DNA of 64,000 bases, from assembly GCA_002049455.2 (NCBI GenBank), contig KV919085.1, positions 1-64,000 on the forward strand, in the 5' to 3' direction. Below, in pieces: positions 54,061 through 64,000 of the stretch. The DNA is from Porphyra umbilicalis (Eukaryota; Rhodophyta; Bangiophyceae; Bangiales; Bangiaceae). How positions within the stretch are numbered: the first letter of the stretch is position 1; each line of letters starts with the position of its first letter. The translations under genes and the position numbers were made by a program. The notes under the pieces are model-generated. The model had not been told where the DNA came from, searched no databases, and was given only the letters and a program-made list of their open reading frames with translations.

Positions 54061-54429
54061 GGGCGGGGGGGGGGGGACGGCGCCAGTGGCGGCAGCGACG
54101 CCGCTGCACCGCGGCGCGCGACGCGCAAGCAGTAGGGGCGCCGGCGACCGTGTCCGGCCCACCGCAGGCCGCGGCAGCCCAACTCACGGATAAGAAGGGA
54201 GCCGACCTGTACAGACCAAAAAAGAAAGAAAATTTCGTAGAGGCGGCACCCGAGCAGCCGTGGCAGCACGCGGCGCCGACGAACGGCCGGCAAGTGGGCG
54301 GCGCTCCCGTGCACAGCCACCCCCATGGTCACCCCCCACGCTGCCGCTCCAACGCTAGGCCCCCGCTTGCGGCGGCGCCCCGCCCCCCTGTCCGCCCCCG
54401 GCCGTCACGCCCATCGCCCGCGGCCGCCG
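54061..54429. other. 3' flank of the EHD gene
   Basis: G-run at 54062-54076, then unique sequence. No gene was recognised. Confidence 0.5.
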
Positions 54430-54447
54430 CATGGGCGGCGGCGCCAC

Positions 54448-54488
<41 letters not shown>

Positions 54489-55660
54489 CGCCGCCGCGCC
54501 CGCACCGCCGCCACCGCCGCCCGCCGTGCGGCCCGCCGGTCCGCCTTGGCCGCCGCCGCCCGCCGCGCGGCGAGCGCCTTGGCCCACCGCCGCGCGGCGG
54601 AGCGGGAGCGCGGGGGGTCCCCCCCACACAGCGCCGCCAACTCCCCGCGCGCGCGGCCGCCGAGGCGCCCGCGCGCCGCCGCGTCCAGCAGCGTCTCGGC
54701 GCGCCCGCGGAGCCGCCACCGCCGCACGCCCCCACCGCCCCCACCGCCGCCGCCGCCGCCGCCGCCGCCGCACCCGCCGCCGCCGCCGCCGTCACTGCCG
54801 TCGGCGGCGGCACCCCCCCCCCCCCGCCGCCCGCCGGCGGCGGCGGCGGCGGCGGCGCAGCCACGGGCGACGCGGCGAGCGCCGGCGGGAGCAGCCGCTC
54901 GCGCCGCCGGCGCTCGCGCGCCACGGCAACGACGCCCGCCTTGGCGCGCCGCCCGTCGTGTCGGCCGAGCCGCCCGACCGCCCCGCCGTCGACGCCGAGC
55001 GCGGCGCCGAGGCGGGACCGCTCCCCGCCGGCGGCGCGGAGGAGCCACCCACCCCCGCGGCGGATGAGGCGGCCGAGCGCCGACACGGCGGCGCTGGCGC
55101 GGCCGCGGGGGGTGGCGGGGTGGAGGGCGCCCCCGCCCGCAATGGCGGTCGCCCACGCCGACGGGCGGAGGCGGCCGTCGCGGCCCCAGCCGTGGCGGGG
55201 GGGGGGGGGGGGGGGTTGGCGCCCCCCGCAACGGGACTGCCCCCATGGCTGCCACGCGCGGTGGCGCCGTCGCTGCCAGTGGCGGTGGCGCCGTCGCTGT
55301 CGCCGCCGCCCGCCGCAGCGTGGGCGCTGCTGCTGCTGCGGCCGTGCTCGCGGTCGGCGCCCCCCCCCCCCCCCCCCCCCCCACCACCGCCCTGACGCCA
55401 CGGGCGGCCCGCCCGGACGGCCGCGTCACGGCGGGCGAGGGCGCCCTTCCACGCCTGCGCCTCCCGCCGGTCGGCCGGCGCGGCGCCGACGAGCGCGACC
55501 GTTTCGGCGGCGGCGCGGGAGCCGCGGCGCACCCCCGGCGTTAGCTGCGTGTGGTGGCCGAGGAGCTCCATCGCGCGCGTCGTGGCGGGCGTGCACGGCG
55601 GGGGGGGGGCGGGGGGGAGGCGGAAGCCCCCGTGGTTGCGCATCTTGGCCGTGGGGGGGG
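54430..55660 (-). pseudogene. Possible unknown gene, frame switching at homopolymer runs
   Basis: Three minus-strand segments have the look of coding sequence but lie in three frames. They are 55660-55440 (MRNHGGFRLPP, RAMELLGHHTQLTPG, AETVALVGAAPADRREAQAW), about 55190-54890 (GWGRDGRLRPSAWATAI, AVSALGRLIRRGGGW, VVAVARERRRRERLLP) and about 54720-54430 (WRLRGRAETLLDAAARG, RWAKALAARRAAAAKAD). Switches fall at G/C-runs near 55380, 55210 and 54820. No family was recognised. Sequencing errors in the runs, introns or chance open frames in very GC-rich DNA are all possible. Confidence 0.25.
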
Positions 55661-57388
55661 GGGGGGGGGCGGGGGGGGGGGCCCCCCGCCACCGCCGCCG
55701 TGGGGGGGGGAAGGAAAAAAGGGGGGGTGCCCACGCCCGCGGGCGCCCAGGGGGGGGGGGGGGTGAACGCGCTGGCCAGCGCGCGCCGCATGGCGGGGGC
55801 GCCCGCGGGGCGGGGCCGGGGGGGTGGGGGGTCGCCCCCGCGCGGCGCGCGCCGCCGCCGCGGCCGCGGCGCACACCGACGGCCCGCCGATCGCCGCTGC
55901 CGCCGGGGGACGAGTCAGCCGAAACGAGGCAAGTGGAGCACGTCTGCCACCACGTCGGACACGGGGCGGCGTGGTACAGGCGCCGCGGAAAGGGGTGCGC
56001 AGGGGGCGGGGGGGACGCGGCCACGACCAGCTCGACGGGGCGCGCCGCAGCGCGCGTCGCAGACGCCGGGGGCGCGCGCGTGCCGAGGTCGACGCCAATT
56101 GATCGGGGGTCGGTGGAGCGGGGACTTGATCTCGGAACCACGTGTCACCGAGCCGCTGGCACTCGTCTCTGCCGCCCTGCGCCATGGCCATGGCGCCACG
56201 GCCGCCGGTGCCGCATATGGGATTCTGCCCCACTTGCCCGGTCGGCCTGAGTGCGGAGCGGCAACAACACACAGACCTTTTCAGATTGGAAGCCATCATA
56301 TGGTGAGTTGGTGGCCAAAATCAATGTATGTGACCCCGTCGACGCACGTTGCACTTGGGCCCAGAACAGGGGTTTTTAACCATACGTTTGATCGCTCCCA
56401 TCGTATATACTCGGACTCTCCCATTGTTGAAGCGGCCGCCCATCTTTTTTCTGTGTGTTTCTCGGGGTCTGCTCATGCGGCGCTGCCGCAGATCAAGCCG
56501 CAGTGGCGTTGCTCCGCCCGACACCCCGCACCAAAAAACTGGCCAGAAGTCGCGCCTCCCCTGAAAGTGCAATCATCCCACTTGTTCAATGTCTCCGCAC
56601 ACCGTGGCTCATGAAGAAAAGACCCCATCCACATCACTCTGTGGACGAAACCCGTGTCACCCCCAAACCCGGGGCGCAACTTTGCAGCCGTGCCCCCCCC
56701 CACCCAGCCGTGTCCCACCCACGGCTGCCACGCCTCTGCCGCCAGGCACCTGCACGGGCCCCCCCCACCATTACACTTTGGCCGCACCGCCCCCGGGGCC
56801 GCCCCCCAAACCCACCGTGATCCGGCGCCCCCCCCGCCGCTGCGGCTCGCCGCCGCGTCACCTGTCGCCACGGCGGCGGCGGCTGCCGCACCCCCCCCAC
56901 GGCGGATGGGCCCCCCCCCCAACGCGCCCCGGCCGCGGCTCCCAGCGGCGGCGGCCCGCGCGGGCGCACGGCCCAGTCGGGGGGGGGGGGGGGTCCCCGC
57001 GCCAACCCCACCCACTGTCATCCGCCGGCCCGCCCGCCCGCCCGCCGCGGGGCCCCCGGCGGGGCGGTCGGCGGCGGCCCGGCGGCGCGCCCGCGGCCGG
57101 CGGGGCGGCACCGGGGCAGCGGCGGCGGCGGCGCCCGCCGGCGGGCGCCCGCGGCGGGCGTGGCGCGCCCGCCCCGCCGAGGCGCGGCCGCCGCCACCCA
57201 CCCGCGTCGGCCGCGCGGCACGGCCGCGCGCCGCCCCCCCGCGCGCCACCACCGCCGCGTGGTCGGCGACCGCCGCGTGCCCGCCGTCGCTCCCCCCCCC
57301 CCCCCCCGCTCGCCGGTGGAGCAAACCGCCCGGCCGTCGCCGCGTCGCCGCCGTCGCCCCCCCCCCCCCCCCCCCCCCCCCCGCCACC
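55661..57388. other. GC-rich flank with a lower-GC island, no gene called
   Basis: G-runs around 55650-55770; a more balanced stretch at 56100-56680; then C-runs up to the ATG of the glycosyltransferase. Long open frames are Pro/Arg/Gly-rich on both strands. The balanced stretch could be a promoter region between a minus-strand gene on the left and the glycosyltransferase on the right. Confidence 0.4.
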
Positions 57389-58963
57389 ATGTCCTTGGCC
57401 GCCCTCCCGTCGGCGCTCTGGGCGGCCGCCACCCGCGGCGGCCGGCGGTCTGGGCGCCCCCTCCCCCGCTCCGCCGCGGCGGCGGCGGCGGCTGCCGCCG
57501 CCACCGCCGCGACCGCCGCCCTCCTGTGGCTCGCCGCCCTCCGCCGCGCCTTCCCCGCCGACACGGGCCCGTTTTCCCTCCGCGCGTCGGGGCGTCACGG
57601 GTGGGGTCCCCCCCCCCCCCCCCCCCCCCCGCCGGCGTGTGGCCGCCCCCCGGCGTTGTGGACACCACCCCCGCCCTCGCGGCGCGCTTTGCGGGCAGAG
57701 CCGCGCGGTTGGCAACGTACAACCTGACGACGCCCTACCTCCTCGCCGCGTGTGTGGTGGCCAAGGACGCGGACGCGGAGCTCCGCGAGTGGGTCCTCCG
57801 CAACTTCCTCGCGGGCGTCGACCACTTTTTCTTGTACGATGATGACGCGCGCGGCGGCGGCGCCGGCGGTGACGACCGTGTCGACGGCGGCGGCGACGGC
57901 GACGGCGGCGGCGGTGGCGGTGGCGGCGACGGCGGCGACGGGGGCGCAGAGGCTGACACGGCGGCGGGCGCGTCGGCCGCCGAGACGCGCGCGGCAGGCG
58001 CTGCCGCTGCCGCCGGCGGCGCGGGCCTCGGCGGGGTGCTCGGCCCCCTCGGGGCGGTGGTGACGGTGCTCCCCCCCCCCCCCGGCGGGTCACGGCCGCG
58101 CCCGTCACCAACCACCCGTCGACGCAGCGCCGCGCCTATTGGCACTGCGCGACGGCCGTCGGGCGGTCGGCGGCGGCGTACCTCGCCCTCCTCGACGCGG
58201 ACGAGTTTCTCGAGCCGACCGACGCGGCCGCGTGGGCGCCCTCCCCCGCCGCCTACGCCGCCGCCGACCCGACGCTGGTGCCGCTGATGCACGGCGCGTT
58301 GCGGCCGCCGCGTCGGTCGCGGGGGGGGGGACGGTGGCCAGGGGGGGGCGGGGGGGGGGGCGCCGCCGCCGCCGCCGCCCCCGCCCCCGCCGCCGCCCCG
58401 CCGCCGCCGTCCCCCCCGCCCGTGTGGTGGGGCCGCTGGACGACGGTCTTGTCCAATGGGCGGCAGGCCCCCCCCCGCCGGGCACGACGCTCGCCGACGC
58501 CTTCCCCGCCGCCTGTGGCGCGTCGCCGACGGAGCGGCCGGTGCGGATGGCGGGCCTCGTCGATTGGAAGCCGGTCTTTGCGCCCGCGTCGCTCAACTAC
58601 ACGGCCATGGCCGACGCGTTTGTCGTGCACGGGACCAACTCGGGGGGGACCGACTACCAGTTTGTCCACGTTGCCCCGTGGGCGCCCCCGCCCCGCCCGC
58701 CGCCGCCGCCGTCGCAGCGGCGGTCGCCGCGGCGGTCGCCGCCGCGGTCGCCGCCGCGGTCGCCCCCGCGGTCGCCGCGGCGGTCGCCCCCGCGGTCGCC
58801 GCCGCGGTCGCCGCCGCCGCCGCCGCCACGGACACCCGCCGCCGCCACCGCCACGGGCGGCGGCGCCCCCCCCCCCCCCCCCCCCCACCACCCCCCCCCC
58901 ACCGCCACGGCGGTCGTGCGCGCCCTCACCGCCGCCACCGCCGCCGGCACGACGGACGGCGGG

Positions 58964-58994
<31 letters not shown>

Positions 58995-59401
58995 ACCCCC
59001 CCCCCCGACGAAATCGGCCCTGGGCGCGGGGTGGCGGGGACCCCCCCCCCCCCTGGACCGTCTACCACTACTGGTCCCGCTCCGCGGTGGAGTACGCGTG
59101 GAAGGCCCAGCGGGGCCGCCCCAACGCGCACCCGCGGCGGGGGTGGGCCGAATTCTACGCCCGCGAGGCGCGGTGCGCGCCCGTCGCCCCCGCCGCCGCC
59201 GCGTCGTCGCCGCCGGCGCTCCGGGGGGGGTCGTCCGCGCGCTGCTCGCGGGGCTCCCGCCGCCCCTACCCCGGGGGGGGGGGGGGGGGGGGGGGCGCCG
59301 CTCCCCCGCCGCCGCCGCCGCCGCGGCGGCGCGGGCCCCCTGGTGCGGCACCGCCGCCGCGTGTGCGGCCATGACGCCCGGGGGGGGTTTGCGGGCGCTG
59401 C

Positions 59402-59436
<35 letters not shown>

Positions 59437-59765
59437 GGGGGGGCAATGGCACAGACGCCGACGGCGGCGGCGGCACGGGCGCGGCGGGGGCGGCCGCAGA
59501 GGCGGCCGCGGCGGCGGACGCGGCGGCGGCGGCGGCGGCGGACGCGGCGGCGGCGTTTGGGCGGGGCAAGCTCGGGCACCTCCTCGCGTCGGCGGCGGCG
59601 GGGCGGCCGCTCGACGAGCGGTGGTTGTGTGCGGTCAAGGGCGTGTGTGGGGCGACGGGCGCGGGGGGGGGGGCCGCCTTTCCCTATGGGTGGATGCGCT
59701 ACGTGGAGGATGCGCGCCTGACGCCCGCCGACGTGCGGTGGGGGGGGGGGGGGGGCGACGCGTAG
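57389..59765 (+). pseudogene. GT92-like glycosyltransferase, frame broken at C/G-runs
   Basis: The ATG at 57389 is in a strong context (GCCACCATGT). It starts MSLAALPSALWAAA with a hydrophobic Ala/Leu segment at about 30-52, fitting a type II Golgi anchor. After a C-run the next frame reads LLAACVVAKDADAELREWVLRNF and GVDHFFLYDDDA. Another frame reads RAYWHCATAVGRSAAYLALLDADEFLEP, with a DxD-type metal site at 58194-58208. Another reads RMAGLVDWKPVFAPASLNYT, TDYQFVHVAPW, VYHYWSRSAVEYAWKAQRG and WAEFYAREARC. The last frame reads ERWLCAVKGVCG and YGWMRYVEDARLTP to TAG 59763-59765. This order is that of GT92 (DUF23) enzymes, which usually add galactose or similar sugars to glycans in the Golgi. 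Frame changes sit at runs near 57610, 58075, 58330 and 59280, so consensus errors are likely. Confidence 0.75.
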
Positions 59766-61241
59766 CTCGGGGGGGGGGGGGGGGGGGGAGGGGGGAGGGG
59801 GGGAGGGGGGGGGGGGGCAGAGTGCGCCCCTCACACACCCGACGTCCCCCCCCCCCCCGCCCTCTTGCCGTGCCCCCTGCCGGGGGGTGTCGGCCCCCTG
59901 CGGCCCGCCCCCGCCGTCGCTTCCCAATTTGGCTTTGGCCCGCGCGCGCCGCCGCACCCCGCGTCGAGGCCGAGCAGACAATGACGGCGCGCGCGCGCGG
60001 CGCGCGCGCGCGCCGCGCGCGCCGCGCCGCCGCGCGGCGGCGTCGAGCGCGCCCGCCGCGCGGGCGCCCGCGCCGCACGCGCGACCGCCGCCGCCGCCGC
60101 CGCCGCCGCGGCCGCCGTCCGCCGCGTGGCGGGGGGGGCGGCGCCCGCGGGGGGGGGCGCCCCCGCGCCGGCGGCCGCCGCGCGCGGGCGCGGGGACGCG
60201 CGGGCGTGACGGCGGGCGCCGCCGCGGTGGCGCCGCGCCGCCGCGCCACGCGCGGGCGGCGGGCCGTGGCGGCGGCCGCCCCGCCGCCACGGCGGCGGTG
60301 GTCGACGGCGCCGCCGCGGGCGGGGGCGGCGGTGGCCGCCGAGGCGCGCCGCCGCCGCTGCCGCCCGCCGCTGTTGCGGTGGGTGCGGGGGCTTGCGGGG
60401 TGGGGGAGGGCGCCCCGCCCCCCGCCAGTCGCCGCCGCCGCGGGGGGCCCCGACGCCCCGACGCCCCGCCCCGCCCGCCGAGGGGGGTGCCACAGGGGGT
60501 GGGGTGTAGGGGGAGCCCGGCGGGAGCCCTTTCCCCCCCCCCCCGCCCCCCCCCGGAGCAGACGCGTCCCGCGGCGCCGTCGCGGCGCGCCCGTGCCCGC
60601 AACGGCCGCCGCGCGCGCGCGCGCGCGTGTGCGCGGGCCGCGGCGCGGTGGGGGGGGCGCCCGCCGCCGCGGTCGTCGGGCGTGCGCCGCCGTGGCTGCC
60701 GCCACGTCGGCCGCCGTCGTCTCGTGGCGGCGGTCGCCGCCGCGGCGCCACGCGCGTCGCTTGGGGGTTGGGGGGGGTACCTGCGGGCGCGGGGGGGCGC
60801 CCGCCCGCCGAGCGCCGCCGCCCAGTGGCGGGAGTCGAGCGTGGGCGGTGGCGGCGGGGGCGGCGGCGGCGTCTGTGGCGGCCGCGTCTGCGGGCGGGGA
60901 AGGGTGGTGGTGGGCGTGGCCACGACGGCGGCGGGCGGGCGCGGCCGACGCCCGCCGGCCAGTGGGCGGGGTGGCACCGTCGACGCGGCCGCCGCCGTGC
61001 CGCCTGCTCGGGCGGCTCGGGCGCCGTGGGTGGCCGCTGCCGCCCGCGCTGGGGGGGGGGGGGGGCGCGCCGCCGTCGACCTGCCGTTGAGGCGGCCTGA
61101 GGTGCGGGCGGGGGGGGCGGGCGCCCTGCTGCTGCTGCCGCCGCCGGCGGCCGTTGCGGCAGCGGGCGTGTGCGGCGGGGAGGGGGCTTCCCGGCCATGT
61201 CGGTCATGTTGGGCGGGGTGGGGGGGGGGTGCGCCTTGTTT
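59766..61241. other. Extremely GC-rich spacer
   Basis: G-runs at 59770-59816 and alternating (GC)n tracts at about 59990-60040 and 60610-60640. Frames are open on both strands with Arg/Pro/Ala/Gly-rich translations. A minus-strand segment near 61140-61300 (MAATVQAAAAAAVSENKAHP) is the most protein-like but has no partner segments. No gene is called. Confidence 0.4.
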
Positions 61242-63998
61242 TCAGAAACTGCGGCGGCGGCGGCGGCCTGCACCGTCGCCGCCATTGTCTCCTGTACCGC
61301 CCGTCGCCGTACAGATCTGCGCCCCGCGGGAGCCGGGGGGTGGCGACGACGGGCCGACTCGAGTGTTCCACGTGAAGCGCCGACTCGGCACGCAACAGCC
61401 GCGCGCGCGCAAAAACGTCCATTGATCATTCATTTTTTCAAGCCCCTCTTGACTAGCTCGACAGACGGGCCGCCGCGGCTGCGCCCCGCCGTCCCGAGGA
61501 GCCGCTCGACCGAGGCGCGCGGCCGACGTGGCGCCGCCCCTGTGCCCTTTGGTGCGCCACACGGTCCTCCGCGTCGTCCTCCTCCCCCCCCCCCCTCCGC
61601 GCGGCCGCCGCCGAAACGGCAGCAGCAGCGCGCGGCGCCGCCCAAACCCCGCCGTACTCGCCGCAATCGTCAACACGAGCCGCCGCCGCACGACGCCGAG
61701 CCCCCCCACCCCCGCCCCCGCGACGAGCAGCGCCATCACCGCCCCCCGCGCGGCGTCCAGCCGCTCCAACAGCCGCGGGTCAAACCCGTCCGTCTCCTCA
61801 GACGGCGCCGCGGAGCGGAACCAGTGGCCCGCCACCACCGCCATGACCCGGTCGTCGGCGCGGCGGCGGTTGGGGCGGAGCAGCCGCAGCAGCTGCGCGT
61901 CGGCGGCTTTGCGCTCAATCCAGCCAACCACGCACGTCAGCGGCGTGTCGTCGTCGTCGTTGCGTGCGTGGGGGGTGGCGCCGCCGGCGAGCGCCGCCAC
62001 CACCATCGGGCGGTCGGCCCGCCGGGCGGCCACGTGCAGCGCCGTGTCGCCGACGGCGTCGGGGGTGGTGAGGTGGGCCTTGACTGGGGGGAGTGCCAGC
62101 ATGGCGGGGCGCAGTCGGGCGGCCGCCTCGTGCGCGGGCGTGCTGACCGCGCCGGGTGGGTGCGTGGCGGGGAGTTGGGTGACAATGTAGGCGTGGCCGA
62201 GCGCGACGGCGGTGGTCAGGGGGGTGTTGCCGTTGCGGTTGACCGGCGTGGGTGGCGCGCCGTGGTCCAGGAGCAGCGCCACCATCTGGGGGTGACCTTC
62301 GAGGACCGCAAAGTGCAGCGCCGTCTGGCCGTCCCGGTCGGCGGGGGTAACGTCGGCGCCGTGGTCGAGGAGCAACGCCACCATGCGCAGCTGCGCAGCT
62401 GCCGTCACCCACGAGTGACTGTTGCGGGCGGCAAAATGGAGCGCCGTCCACCCGTCCTCATCGGCAGCGTTGACATTGACCGCTGGGGCTGTCGCCATAG
62501 CGGGTCCGGCGCAGAAGGCGCTGGTTGGTGTGCTTCGGGTTTGTACCTGCTTCACTGGCGGTGGGGCTAGGAGGAGGGAAGCTGCCGTACTCCTCCCTCT
62601 GCGCGCGGCATAGTGGAGTGGTGTCCGCCGGCCGCTGTCCCGAGCACCTGCCACAGCGCCTGCCCGCAGCAGTTCGCTCACGACCACACCCACCAGTCGA
62701 TCGTCACGCCAATGAAAGAACAAAATGTATGGAAGGAGGTCACCCGTGGCCGCGTGCAGACACGTCTGTCCGCTCTTGTCGACAGCAGCAACGTCTGCGT
62801 CTGCCGCCAGCACCGCTCGCACGACGGCAGGTCGCCCTGACGCGGCCGCAAAGTGAAGCGCAGTTCGTCCGTGGCTGTCCGCGGCGCGCACGTCCGCGCC
62901 CGCGACCAGGAGCGCCGTCAAAACGTCGGTACGAAGCCGACTCCATAAGGCAGTGTGCAGCGCCGTGCCGCCATACTCGTCGACAGCGCGGACGTCGGCA
63001 CCCGCAGCTTGAAGCACCGCCACCATCGCGGTGCTTCTTGCCAAATGCAACGGCGTCTCGCCGCTCTCGGTCATCGCGCGGGCGTCAGCTCCCTCTGCCA
63101 AAAGCACCTCCACACACTCGACGTCACCGCTACGTGCCGCCCGATGCAGCGGGGTCGTACCTTCGGCGTTGGCGGCGCGCACATTACAGCAGCCCATGTC
63201 CAACACCAGTCGCACGCCGGCCGCATCGCCGCTGACGGCTGCGGCGTGCAGCACAGTATTGCCATCGTCATCCGTAGCGCTCGCGTCAGCACCTGCTGCC
63301 AGCAAGGCACAAACAGCCGCCGCAAAGTTGCTCCCCCGTAGCAGGATCAGCGCAGTTGCATTGTGCAAATCCGTCGCACAAACGTGAGCACCCGCAGCCA
63401 CGAGGACCTCAATGGCGGCGGTGCTCCCAGAGGACGCCGCCTCGTGCAAAGCGGTGCGGCCCATGTTGTCCGCGGCGTGCACGTCGGCACCCGCCGCCAC
63501 AAGCATTCGAACAGCTTCCGCGCTGCCGCCCGAGCACGCATCGTGTAGCGCCGTCGCGCCGTCGCGCGCGTCCACCATCCTGGCGCCCGCGTCAAGCAGC
63601 ACCCGGACGGTCTCGGCGTTGCCGAAGCGGCACGCTTGGTGCAGCGCGGTTCTTCCGCCGTCTTTCGTAGCGTGCACGTCGGCACCCGCTGACAGAAGCA
63701 CTCGAGCCGCGTCTGCGCTCCCGGCGGCGCTCGCCTCATGGAGCACCGTACCCCCCGACCAGTCGCGAGCGTGCACAGAAGCACCGCAAGCGATCACCTC
63801 GCGCACCGCTGCGGCACTCCCACCAGACGCAACGGCGTGCAGCACGGTCCGGCGTAACCTGTCTGCAGCAGCCGCATACGCGCGGGCCGCGAGAAGTGCC
63901 AGAACAGCTGCAGCACTCCCTGACTTGCCCGCCTCGTGTAGGGTAGTCGACCCGTTTTTATCGACGGCAAAAGCGTCCGCCCCCGCGTCGAGAAGCAC
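61242..63998 (-). CDS. Large ankyrin-repeat protein, 5' end beyond the window
   Basis: An open minus-strand frame of 918 codons with no start visible, entering from the right edge. From the edge to about 62000 there are roughly 18 ankyrin repeats of about 33 residues with the usual TALHEAA, VLLxAGADVxA pattern, for example GRTALHQACRFGNAETVRVLLDAG written in many variants. Around 62560-62700 one repeat is enlarged by a loop (LPYILFFHWRDDRLVG). After the repeats comes AVMALLVAGAGVGGLGVV with a following RRRLVLTIAAS, a possible single membrane segment. The last 120 or so residues are low complexity and the true stop could be earlier in a spliced form. Ankyrin arrays are protein-binding scaffolds; no enzymatic domain is visible in this part. 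Confidence 0.88.
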   Translation of the reverse strand: MLLDAGADAFAVDKNGSTTLHEAGKSGSAAAVLALLAARAYAAAADRLRRTVLHAVASGGSAAAVREVIACGASVHARDWSGGTVLHEASAAGSADAARVLLSAGADVHATKDGGRTALHQACRFGNAETVRVLLDAGARMVDARDGATALHDACSGGSAEAVRMLVAAGADVHAADNMGRTALHEAASSGSTAAIEVLVAAGAHVCATDLHNATALILLRGSNFAAAVCALLAAGADASATDDDGNTVLHAAAVSGDAAGVRLVLDMGCCNVRAANAEGTTPLHRAARSGDVECVEVLLAEGADARAMTESGETPLHLARSTAMVAVLQAAGADVRAVDEYGGTALHTALWSRLRTDVLTALLVAGADVRAADSHGRTALHFAAASGRPAVVRAVLAADADVAAVDKSGQTCLHAATGDLLPYILFFHWRDDRLVGVVVSELLRAGAVAGARDSGRRTPLHYAARRGRSTAASLLLAPPPVKQVQTRSTPTSAFCAGPAMATAPAVNVNAADEDGWTALHFAARNSHSWVTAAAQLRMVALLLDHGADVTPADRDGQTALHFAVLEGHPQMVALLLDHGAPPTPVNRNGNTPLTTAVALGHAYIVTQLPATHPPGAVSTPAHEAAARLRPAMLALPPVKAHLTTPDAVGDTALHVAARRADRPMVVAALAGGATPHARNDDDDTPLTCVVGWIERKAADAQLLRLLRPNRRRADDRVMAVVAGHWFRSAAPSEETDGFDPRLLERLDAARGAVMALLVAGAGVGGLGVVRRRLVLTIAASTAGFGRRRALLLPFRRRPRGGGGGRRTTRRTVWRTKGHRGGATSAARLGRAAPRDGGAQPRRPVCRASQEGLEKMNDQWTFLRARGCCVPSRRFTWNTRVGPSSPPPGSRGAQICTATGGTGDNGGDGAGRRRRRSF

Positions 63999-64000
63999 TC

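Noticed and set aside
58926..60977. Very long minus-strand frame antisense to the GT92 gene
   Set aside because: Arg/Pro/Gly-rich only; the plus strand carries ordered GT92 motifs.
1..64000. tRNA or rRNA genes
   Set aside because: No cloverleaf-like or rRNA-like segment was recognised on either strand by eye; a covariance-model scan was not possible.

Overview
The window is nuclear DNA of a GC-rich eukaryote. It holds Ty3/gypsy and Ty1/copia retroelements, several cut-and-paste transposon relics, short GT-AG introns, and host genes that occur only in eukaryotes (an EHD ATPase, a type II PI4-kinase-like protein, a GT92-type glycosyltransferase). Host genes look intron-poor, and very GC-rich stretches alternate with more balanced ones. 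A GC-rich alga, for example a bangiophyte red alga, fits these features, but the sequence alone does not prove the taxon.

Layout. 1-20690: an array of about 1.15-kb satellite-like units. It is split by a chromodomain Ty3/gypsy element (3713-12590, with both 391-bp LTRs) and by a Ty1/copia element (about 14750-20190). 20691-31704: relics of two related transposase genes, A (21165-22650) and B (23031-31704). The first intron of B carries a 6.3-kb Tigger/pogo-like element, whose transposase is itself split by two smaller TA-flanked elements. 31803-38049: more non-coding mobile DNA. This comprises a repeat unit split by a 2.4-kb TIR element, a 1.4-kb TIR element, and a near-perfect 1.4-kb foldback.

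38050-44340 is extremely GC-rich and holds one probable alpha/beta-hydrolase gene (minus strand) with breaks at G-runs. 44341-48560 has no recognisable gene. The clearest host genes follow: a type II PI4-kinase-like gene (48561-50978), a triple 108-bp repeat, and an EHD gene (52366-54060). 54061-61241 is again extremely GC-rich, with a GT92-like glycosyltransferase (57389-59765) whose reading frame jumps at mononucleotide runs, and possibly one unknown minus-strand gene. The right edge holds the 3' part of a large ankyrin-repeat gene (minus strand, open at the edge).

The host genes hint at membrane traffic and signalling (EHD scaffold, phosphoinositide-type kinase, Golgi-type glycosyltransferase, lipase-like hydrolase), but nothing shows that they are co-regulated. 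Most of the left 38 kb is decaying mobile DNA. Its nesting can be read exactly, because removing each insertion plus one copy of its TA duplication leaves the host reading frame or a normal-sized intron intact. All family assignments were made by reading motifs; no database search was run.
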